From Gammaproteobacteria bacterium (GTDB lineage Bacteria; Pseudomonadota; Gammaproteobacteria; Steroidobacterales; Steroidobacteraceae): a stretch of 10,804 bases of DNA. The stretch lies in the NCBI GenBank assembly GCA_030038645.1, contig JASHSR010000438.1, forward strand, positions 1 through 10,804. The letters are read 5' to 3'. Below the pieces are notes generated by a model. That model made no database searches. It was not told where the DNA came from and worked only from the letters and a program-made list of their open reading frames with translations. The position numbers were made by a program, and so were the translations under genes. Shown here one piece after another: positions 5,456 through 10,804 of the stretch (position 1 is the first letter of the stretch; every line of letters starts with the position of its first letter).

Positions 5456-6523
5456 TCAGCTCGCCGCCTTCTCTGCGCCGGATTTCGCCTTGACCCTTCT
5501 GCCCCGGGTCTTCGTCTTCACCGCCGCAGGCTTTGCGAGCAGACCGTCGAGCGGCTGGAACAGCGAGTCGTATCGGTAGCCGAGCACCTCGATCTGCCAG
5601 CCCCCGAAGCGCGAGTTGAGCTTCTGGGCCTCGCCCTCGGTGACCTTCGAGCTCGATTTCGCGCTGAGCGTGATGTAGCGGCTCGCGCCGTCCTTGAGGC
5701 CGGAGACATCGACGGTAAGCCCATCGAAGGTCTGGAAGGTGGCGTGGACGGGATCCGTGCCGCCTGCGCCGGCCTTGCGAACATCGTCGAGCGTGAGCGA
5801 GGAGAGGGCGTCCGCCACGGCATTGGCGGCCGTGACGCTCGAGAGCTGCCGCCCCTTCGGTAGGTCGGGCACGGTGAAGTCGAGCTGCTTCGGGGAGTTG
5901 CGCATCACCGTGTAGGCCGGGCCCGAGGCGGGCTGAACGCGCACGTCCTCGACGCGAGTCTCCGGCAGATCGATGACGCTATCGTCGAGCCAGTGCCGCG
6001 GGTCGGCGTCGGGGATCACCTGGGGAGTGACGAGGAGGCTTTGCTTGGCCTTGGCGACCCGCACGTAGCTCGACTGCATGCCGGAGGGCTTGCCGATGAT
6101 GAGACTCGCAGTCTGACCCGGCTCGATGAGATCGATGAGCGTGCCGCTCGACCGCGGCGAGGTCACATCCTCCACGCCGAGCTCGGCATAGTTCGCCGGA
6201 TCGCTCGTCTTCTCCTCGACTACTTTGAGATCCGCCAGGTCGAGGAGCAGCTTTCGCACTCGGCTCGAGTCGGCCGGGAACCCGCGCTCGCCGATGATCC
6301 AGTCGGCCGCGCGTTTCTCGAGGGTCGTGCGCGTGCCGTCCCCCTTGCTGATCCGCACCTGCGTGACGCCGTTGATCGAGCTCTCGAGAGCCGGGAGGAC
6401 GAGCTGTCCCGCCCCCGCGGCATCCTGCGGGGGCTTGCGCGAGGACACCCACAGCGCGAGCGCGATGACCACCACTCCGGCGGCGAGGAGCGCGGCGAGG
6501 CCGCGCGAGCCGAGCCTCATCAT
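5456..6523 (-). CDS. DUF4340 domain-containing protein, last gene of the Gld-like ABC operon
   Basis: This 355-residue protein has one N-terminal membrane helix (about 8-27, 'GLAALLAAGVVVIALALWV') and a large hydrophilic remainder that should lie in the periplasm. The body has repeated 'strand, lysine-rich turn, W-I-I-G' elements ('VTQVRISKGDGTRTTLEKRA', 'ADWIIGERGFPADSSRVRKL') typical of DUF4340, a domain found beside GldG-like genes. The C-terminus is Lys/Arg/Ala-rich ('KTKTRGRRVKAKSGAEKAAS'). The start is the first of two adjacent ATGs (6523, 6520): GGAGG lies 9 bases before the first, and that ATG overlaps the GldG-family stop as ATGA, so the two genes are probably translationally coupled. 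The frame remains open further upstream to about 7117, but that part lies within the GldG-family gene in another frame and is not coding. Function unknown; a structural or substrate-handling part of the ABC complex is inferred. Confidence 0.87.
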   Translation of the reverse strand: MMRLGSRGLAALLAAGVVVIALALWVSSRKPPQDAAGAGQLVLPALESSINGVTQVRISKGDGTRTTLEKRAADWIIGERGFPADSSRVRKLLLDLADLKVVEEKTSDPANYAELGVEDVTSPRSSGTLIDLIEPGQTASLIIGKPSGMQSSYVRVAKAKQSLLVTPQVIPDADPRHWLDDSVIDLPETRVEDVRVQPASGPAYTVMRNSPKQLDFTVPDLPKGRQLSSVTAANAVADALSSLTLDDVRKAGAGGTDPVHATFQTFDGLTVDVSGLKDGASRYITLSAKSSSKVTEGEAQKLNSRFGGWQIEVLGYRYDSLFQPLDGLLAKPAAVKTKTRGRRVKAKSGAEKAAS

Positions 6524-8493
6524 CGGTTCGCGCCTCCGGCCGAATGGCTCTCGGTCCCCCTCAATGCGCCCCCCGGAGTCCCCGGCGGCGCGGCGCGCGC
6601 CAGCCCGAGCGGCCTCGCGGGAGCGAACGTCCTTCGCCTGCGCCGCCAGCCGATCAGCAGCGCGATGAGCGCGAACAGCGCCGGCACGACGATGATGTTG
6701 ATGATCTTCAGCGCGTTGCCGAGGCGGTTGATGTCCTGATCGAGGCTCAGCTGCACCGAGCGCAGCTGGTCGCGGATGCGCAGGCGGTCCCGCTGGAACT
6801 GCTCGAGCTCCTGCTCCTGCTGCGGTGTGAGGATCAGGGCGGTCTTGTCGTTGCGCTGGGACTGAAGGGCCGTGAGCTTGTCCTCGGTCTGATGCAGCTC
6901 CGTCTCGAGCTCCTGCTCCTTCGCCTGGTAGCGCTGATCCGCCACGGCGCGCAGCCGCTCGACCCGCGTGAACGGCCGCGTGAACGCCGCGCGGCCGCGC
7001 ACGCTGATCAGGTCGTCGCTGCCGCTCAGGTTGTCGAGCGCGTTCGCCACGAAATCGCCGTTGCTCGCCCAGGGCTGCACGAGGCGCTGTCCGAGCAGGT
7101 CCTGCTCGTGCACCCACAGAAAGTCCGCGAGCAGGTCCGAATCGGCGACGACGACGAGATTCAGCGGTTTCACCGAGGCCTTGAGCGCGGGCTCGCCGGG
7201 GATCGACTTCACTCCGGCGGGCGGCCCTGCCGGGTAGGCGGACTTCACCATGCCCGTCACGCGCGCGGCGATCGTGTAGCGCCGGCCCGTCGGATGGAAG
7301 TCGTTCTCGAGCGTCGAGGGGTCGGACAGCATGACGAAGCGGCTCGCCGGAATCGGCGCGGAATCGGCGCTCGTCCGCACCAGCGGCTCGAATTTGACGG
7401 TCGCGCCCTTCTTCTGCTCGAGAAAGCCCGCCGTCGCGACGTTGATGCTGGAGAGCCCCGCCGTGATCACATCGGTGGGATTGAGGCTCGAGCGGTCGAG
7501 CCCGAGGACTCCGAGATGGCGCACGGGGGCCTCACCCTCGTGCATGGTGACGTTGAGCGCGTGCTCGGCGTCGCCGATGACCTCCTTCGGGTCGAAGTCC
7601 ACGCCCCACGCCGAGAGCAGCGGCTCGAGGTGCGATGAGCGGTCGGCGGTGAGCGCGGCGATGGGGTTCGAGGGATCGGCGCCCGTCGTGTCCTGCTCGG
7701 AGAGCGGATCGACGAACGCGAGGATGCGCCCGCCGCGCAGCGCGTACTGATCGATCGCGTAGAGCGCCGCGGGCGGCAGGCTCTTCGGATGCACCAGCAC
7801 GAGGACGCGGATGGACGGATCGATGCGGGTGAGGCTGGTGTCGAGCGTCTGCACCTTGAACAGCTGCTGCGCCTCCTCGAACACCACCCACGGCTCGCGC
7901 GCCTGCTCCGTCGCCGGATCGAAGCCGCCCTGCATGGGCAGGCTCGAGAGCCAGCCGATCACGGGCTTTTGCGGCGTCGCGAGCTGGTAGACGAGCTTCA
8001 TCACGTCGTATTCGAGGAACTGCTCCTTGCTCGGATCGAAGAACGCGATGGCCGCATGGCCGTCCGTCGAGTTGGTGCCCGCGAGCCCGAAGTACAGCGA
8101 CTGGCCGGTCGCGCCGAGCGGAACGGCGCGCACGCCGAGCTCGGACGCGCGGTCCTCATCGTCCGAGAAAGGCTGCGGGTCGATGATGTGCAGGCGCAGC
8201 TTGCCGTTCGCGCGGTCGGCGAGATCCTCGAGCAGATCCTCGACGCGCCCTGCATACGTCTTGATCTGCGGATACTGATCGGCCGCCGCGGAGCTGAAAT
8301 AGAAATACAGGTTGAGCGGCTCCTTGAGGCTCTTCAGGATGCGGTCGGTGCCCGGCGCGGTGGTGTACAGGTGGTTCTGGGTGAGATCGATCCGCCAGCC
8401 GCGCACGGCGCGATTGAGGAGGATCGTGATCCCGGCGAACAGCAGGGCGAGCGCGATCAGCGCGCCTCCCCCCATGGTCAGTCTCTTGTTCAT
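6520..8493 (-). CDS. GldG-family ABC transporter auxiliary protein
   Basis: This 657-residue protein has a membrane helix at each end (about 9-28 and 598-616). The N-terminal signature 'RGWRIDLTQNHLYTTAPGTD' with 'RILKSLKEPLNLYFYFSS' is characteristic of the GldG family. The middle carries the DUF7088/ABC-type-uncharacterised-transport-like domain, with 'VIGWLSSLPMQGGFD' and 'LPPAALYAIDQYALRGGRIL' followed by 'AFVDP'. A long charged heptad-like stretch (about 505-590, many E, Q, R and L) should form a coiled coil just before the second helix. The C-terminus is a 36-residue tail, after a run of five arginines, probably cytoplasmic. In Flavobacterium, GldG works with GldA and GldF in gliding; homologues in proteobacteria are of unknown role. 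The start is 12 bases after the permease stop, with GGGA 6 bases before the ATG. The gene's 3' end overlaps the DUF4340 start by 4 bases. Confidence 0.9.
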   Translation of the reverse strand: MNKRLTMGGGALIALALLFAGITILLNRAVRGWRIDLTQNHLYTTAPGTDRILKSLKEPLNLYFYFSSAAADQYPQIKTYAGRVEDLLEDLADRANGKLRLHIIDPQPFSDDEDRASELGVRAVPLGATGQSLYFGLAGTNSTDGHAAIAFFDPSKEQFLEYDVMKLVYQLATPQKPVIGWLSSLPMQGGFDPATEQAREPWVVFEEAQQLFKVQTLDTSLTRIDPSIRVLVLVHPKSLPPAALYAIDQYALRGGRILAFVDPLSEQDTTGADPSNPIAALTADRSSHLEPLLSAWGVDFDPKEVIGDAEHALNVTMHEGEAPVRHLGVLGLDRSSLNPTDVITAGLSSINVATAGFLEQKKGATVKFEPLVRTSADSAPIPASRFVMLSDPSTLENDFHPTGRRYTIAARVTGMVKSAYPAGPPAGVKSIPGEPALKASVKPLNLVVVADSDLLADFLWVHEQDLLGQRLVQPWASNGDFVANALDNLSGSDDLISVRGRAAFTRPFTRVERLRAVADQRYQAKEQELETELHQTEDKLTALQSQRNDKTALILTPQQEQELEQFQRDRLRIRDQLRSVQLSLDQDINRLGNALKIINIIVVPALFALIALLIGWRRRRRTFAPARPLGLARAAPPGTPGGALRGTESHSAGGANR

Positions 8494-8505
8494 GGCGGTC
8501 CCGTG

Positions 8506-9240
8506 CTACTCGGCCTTGCGCACATCGAGCACGACGGCGGTCGCGATCAGGAAGTACGTGATGAGCATCGCGAAATAGATGAGGTCCCGCACGTCGAGCA
8601 CGCCCTTCTCGATCGAGTCGAAGTGGGTGAGGAACGACAGAGACGCGATGGCATCGACCAGCGTCTGCGGCAGCCACGAGTGGAAGGCGTCGATGACCAT
8701 CGGATAGCCCGCGAGCAGCAGGATGAAGCAGCCGACGACGCCCAAGATGAACGCGACGACCTGATTGCGCGTGAGCGCGGACATGAACGAGCCCACGGCG
8801 AGGAACCCGGCGGCGAGCAGGAAGCTGCCGACGTAGGCGGCGAGGATCGCCCCGTTGTCGGGGCTGCCTAGGTAGTTGACCGTGATCCAGATCGGGAAGG
8901 TGAGCGCGAGCGCGATGCCCGCGAAGATCCACGCGGCGACGAACTTGCCGACGACGGCCTGCCAGAGCGTCACCGGCTGCGTCATCAGCAGCTCGATGCT
9001 GCCGCTCTTGCGCTCCTCGGCCCACAGGCGCATCGAGATGGCGGGGATGAGGAACAGGTACAGCCAGGGGTGGAAGCTGAAGAAAGGATTGAGGTCGGCT
9101 TGTCCGCGCTCGTAGAAGCCGCCGAGGTAGAACGTGAACCAGCTCGCGAGCACCAGGAAGATGACGATGAAGATGTAGGCGATCGGCGTCGCGAAATAGC
9201 TGCCGAGCTCCCGGCGCATGATGATGGCGACGTTGCGCAT
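8506..9240 (-). CDS. ABC-2 type transporter permease (GldF-like)
   Basis: This is a 244-residue integral membrane protein with about six helices (near 21-40, 59-72, 101-122, 134-154, 162-182 and 220-240). The cytoplasmic motif 'WAEERKSGSIELLMTQPVT' (73-91) after the second helix is the conserved coupling region of GldF/NosY-type ABC-2 permeases. Length matches GldF (about 240). I chose ATG 9240 (MRNVAIIMRRELGSYF) over an in-frame ATG at 9282: the upstream one overlaps the ATPase gene by 29 bases, while GAGGGG (9255-9250) lies 9 bases before 9240 and overlaps the ATPase stop codon. The protein should form a dimer with two copies of the ATPase encoded just upstream. Transport substrate unknown. 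Confidence 0.92.
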   Translation of the reverse strand: MRNVAIIMRRELGSYFATPIAYIFIVIFLVLASWFTFYLGGFYERGQADLNPFFSFHPWLYLFLIPAISMRLWAEERKSGSIELLMTQPVTLWQAVVGKFVAAWIFAGIALALTFPIWITVNYLGSPDNGAILAAYVGSFLLAAGFLAVGSFMSALTRNQVVAFILGVVGCFILLLAGYPMVIDAFHSWLPQTLVDAIASLSFLTHFDSIEKGVLDVRDLIYFAMLITYFLIATAVVLDVRKAE

Positions 9241-9253
9241 GGTCTTCAGCCCC

Positions 9254-10174
9254 TCAAGCCGTGATGGCGCGAAACACCTCATCGAGCCGCCCGGACTCGA
9301 GATGCAGCTCCTTGAGCGCGATGCCCTGGCGGGCGGCGAGCTCGCTCACCGCCGGAAGAATCGTGGAGCCGGGGCGGGGCAGCGCGGTGAGGCGCGACTC
9401 GCGGTCGCTCACTTCCACCTCGGCCACGGCGGGCAGCGCCGCGACCGCGTCCCGCATCGCCGCGAGATGCTCGGGGCGCTCGAGTCGGATCGACACCGCG
9501 TTGTGATAGCGCGACGTGGCCGCGAGCCCTTGCGGGGAGTCGTCCGCCACGATGCGGCCGCGCGCGACGATGATCACGCGGTTGCAGACGGCGTCGACCT
9601 CCTCGAGGATGTGGGTCGAGATGACGATGATCTTGTCGCGCGCCATCTCGTTGATGAGCGTGCGAACCTCGTGCTTCTGGTTCGGGTCGAGCCCGTCGGT
9701 CGGCTCATCGAGGAGCAGGACCGGCGGATCGTGCATGATCGCGAGCGCGAGGCCGACGCGCCGCCGAAAGCCCTTCGAGAGCGTGTCCACCGTCTGCCCG
9801 AGCACTTCCTCGAGCTGCAATCGGTCGATGACGTAGCCCAGCCGGACGCGCTGGGCGCCGGAGAGCCCGCGCAGGTCCGCGATGAACTCGAGGAAGCGCT
9901 GCACGGTCATCTCGCCGTAGGCGGGCGCTCCTTCGGGGAGGTAGCCGAGGCAGGTCTTGGCCGCAAGCGCATCCTGCTCCACATCGTGGCCGCAGATGCT
10001 CGCTTTGCCCGAGGTGGGGACGATGAAGCCCGCGAGCATCCGCATCGTGGTCGTCTTGCCGGCGCCGTTCGGCCCCAGGAACCCGAGGACCTCCCCCGGG
10101 TGGACCTCGAAGCTCACATCGTCCACCGCCGTCAGGGACTCGTAGCGCTTGCAGAGATGTTCGGATTTGATCAT
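9254..10174 (-). CDS. ABC transporter ATP-binding protein (GldA-like)
   Basis: This 306-residue cytoplasmic ATPase energises the adjacent permease. Walker A is GPNGAGKT (34-41), the signature loop is LSKGFRRRV (132-140), Walker B is LLLDEP (153-158) and the switch histidine is H188 in 'ISTHILEEVDAV'. The signature reads LSKGF rather than LSGGQ, and the Q-loop region reads 'GYLPEGAPAYGEMTV' with Glu where many families have Gln; both are usual for ABC-2 exporters of the GldA/NosF/DrrA group. Residues about 225-306 form an additional C-terminal domain often found in these proteins. It is the first gene of the operon, with its stop 13 bases before the permease ATG. The ATG at 10174 has no strong ribosome-binding site, but the N-terminus (MIKSEHLCKRYESLTAVDDV) fits the family start. 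Confidence 0.94.
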   Translation of the reverse strand: MIKSEHLCKRYESLTAVDDVSFEVHPGEVLGFLGPNGAGKTTTMRMLAGFIVPTSGKASICGHDVEQDALAAKTCLGYLPEGAPAYGEMTVQRFLEFIADLRGLSGAQRVRLGYVIDRLQLEEVLGQTVDTLSKGFRRRVGLALAIMHDPPVLLLDEPTDGLDPNQKHEVRTLINEMARDKIIVISTHILEEVDAVCNRVIIVARGRIVADDSPQGLAATSRYHNAVSIRLERPEHLAAMRDAVAALPAVAEVEVSDRESRLTALPRPGSTILPAVSELAARQGIALKELHLESGRLDEVFRAITA

Positions 10175-10228
10175 GGACTGGCAGCTTCAGAGGACGAAGG
10201 TTGTAAAAAAGTTCCCTGGCGGTCGGCG

Positions 10229-10234
10229 ATTCTA
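10229..10234 (-). promoter_or_regulatory. Candidate -10 element (TAGAAT) for the ABC operon
   Basis: TAGAAT on the minus strand (10234-10229) matches the -10 consensus at five of six bases and lies about 55 bases upstream of the ATPase ATG. No good -35 hexamer is seen 16-18 bases further upstream. An AACTTTTTTACAAC stretch (about 10214-10201) follows in the leader. Confidence 0.4.
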
Positions 10235-10265
10235 AGCGGTGGCGCGGGCTTGCACTACCGGCGCG

Positions 10266-10290
10266 GGGGTCGCCGGCGTCGCGGCGCCCC
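10266..10290 (-). terminator. Strong GC hairpin after the rhomboid gene
   Basis: On the minus strand, GGGGCGCCG (10290-10282), a 6-base loop, and CGGCG-A-CCCC (10275-10266) form a 9-base-pair stem with one bulged A, starting 11 bases after the rhomboid stop. No T-run follows directly; the first run of six Ts is about 55 bases further on. It could be a terminator or an mRNA 3'-end stabiliser separating the rhomboid gene from the ABC operon. Confidence 0.45.
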
Positions 10291-10301
10291 GGACGAATGG
10301 G

Positions 10302-10804
10302 CTACCACCGCGGCCGGCGCGCGCGGTCCTGTATCCGCCAGTAGAGGATCACCAGCGCCCCGCCGAGCGCGCCCCCGAGGTGCGCGAAGTGCGCGACGCC
10401 GGACTCGCTTCCCGTGACTCCGAGAGTGAACTCGAGCAGCACGTACAGCGTCACGAACAGCCACGCTGGAATGGGGATCGGCAGGAACAGCAGCAGCAGC
10501 TTCTGCCGGGGAAAGTAGACCGCGAAGGCGAGCAGCAGGCCGAAGATCCCCCCGGAGGCTCCGATCGTCGCCTCGTAGACGCCCGCGAGGTCGGTCGTGA
10601 CGAGCTGCGTCACGGCTGCGGCGAGCACGCAGATGAAGTAGAACGCGAGGAAGCGCCGGCTGCCCCAGTACTGCTCGAGCGGGCCGCCGAACATGTAGAG
10701 CGCGAACATGTTGAAGAAGATGTGCGCGAGGCCCCCGTGCAGGAACGCGTACGTGACGAGCTGCCAGAGGTGAAAGTCGGGCCCGAGGGGCTCGAGCGCG
10801 AACA
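10302..10804 (-). CDS. Rhomboid family intramembrane serine protease (N-terminus cut by window edge)
   Basis: The frame is open from the window edge to TAG at 10304-10302, giving 167 visible residues including those before the first internal ATG at 10709. The visible part begins 'FALEPLGPDFHLWQLVTYAF' and runs into 'LHGGLAHIFFNMFALYMFGG', the conserved H-x-x-x-x-H-x-x-x-N-M of helix 2 in rhomboid proteases. The catalytic serine lies in GASGG (codon at 10556-10554) and the catalytic histidine in 'VAHFAHLGGALGG' (codon at 10382-10380), so the Ser-His pair is intact. Only the first helix and its lead-in should be missing. The enzyme cuts membrane-spanning substrates within the inner membrane; the substrate is unknown. 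It precedes the Gld-like operon on the same strand, but a hairpin and a candidate promoter lie between them, so it is probably a separate unit. Confidence 0.94.
   Translation of the reverse strand, partial: FALEPLGPDFHLWQLVTYAFLHGGLAHIFFNMFALYMFGGPLEQYWGSRRFLAFYFICVLAAAVTQLVTTDLAGVYEATIGASGGIFGLLLAFAVYFPRQKLLLLFLPIPIPAWLFVTLYVLLEFTLGVTGSESGVAHFAHLGGALGGALVILYWRIQDRARRPRW

Noticed and set aside
6524..7117. Upstream extension of the DUF4340 frame to 7117
   Set aside because: It overlaps the GldG-family coiled coil and membrane helix in another frame and has no hydrophobic or domain pattern. The overlap-coupled ATG at 6523 with GGAGG is a better start.
6544..8871. Two 360-codon plus-strand frames (6544-7638 and 7789-8871)
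   Set aside because: They lie antisense to the GldG-family and permease genes and are low-complexity in Arg, Glu, His and Leu, as expected from the reverse strand of GC-rich coding sequence.
9241..9282. Alternative permease start at 9282 (MRCFAPSRLEGLKT)
   Set aside because: It lies inside the 3' end of the ATPase gene and adds a tail not seen in GldF-like permeases. ATG 9240 has a well-placed GAGGGG.
10201..10214. T-run on the minus strand as a rho-independent terminator
   Set aside because: No stable hairpin lies directly before it; the strong hairpin is about 55 bases upstream, and a candidate promoter lies between them.
1..10804. CRISPR array, mobile element, tRNA or phage defence genes
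   Set aside because: The tandem repeats have no unique spacers, no transposase or integrase frame is seen, and no cloverleaf stood out. All larger genes have household, transport or regulatory families.

Overview
The window is GC-rich, roughly two-thirds G+C by eye, with tightly packed genes, several 4-base stop/start overlaps and protein families typical of Proteobacteria. A free-living, metabolically versatile proteobacterium is likely, possibly a gammaproteobacterium. That placement rests on gene content and resemblance only, since no rRNA, tRNA or marker gene is present. I see no insertion sequence, phage gene, CRISPR array, tRNA or toxin-antitoxin pair.

Layout, left to right. (1) 1-1256 (+): the 3' part of an acyl-CoA-dehydrogenase-fold flavin monooxygenase, truncated by the window edge. 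(2) 1271-1355: five degenerate 17-bp tandem repeats that carry a chain of stop/start-overlapping mini-ORFs and lead into (3) 1341-2639 (+), a DctA/GltP-family symporter that lacks the usual substrate-binding arginine. (4) 4407-2668 (-): a convergent three-gene stress-regulation operon. It holds a small CxxC/HxxC protein with a tail encoded by 15-bp repeats, an ECF sigma factor, and a ChrR-like zinc-finger/cupin anti-sigma factor. (5) 5264-4587 (-): a LigK/GalC-type 4-carboxy-4-hydroxy-2-oxoadipate aldolase whose best start appears to be an ATT codon. (6) 10174-5456 (-): a four-gene operon for a Gld-like ABC system (ATPase, ABC-2 permease, GldG-family membrane-anchored protein, DUF4340 protein). 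(7) 10804-10302 (-): a rhomboid intramembrane protease, truncated at its N-terminus by the window edge.

How the genes may work together. The flavin monooxygenase and the aldolase both suit breakdown of aromatic compounds, and the symporter could import an organic acid, but these genes lie in separate transcription units, so a shared pathway is only an inference. The sigma/anti-sigma pair should form a self-contained switch: the anti-sigma factor holds the sigma factor until a stress alters its metal-bound domains. The ABC operon encodes one envelope complex: the ATPase drives the permease, and the GldG and DUF4340 proteins contribute large domains, probably periplasmic, anchored by terminal membrane helices.

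I found no clearly new system. The points most worth following are the repeat-built leader before the symporter, the arginine loss in that symporter, the ATT start, and the small zinc-binding protein that heads the sigma operon.
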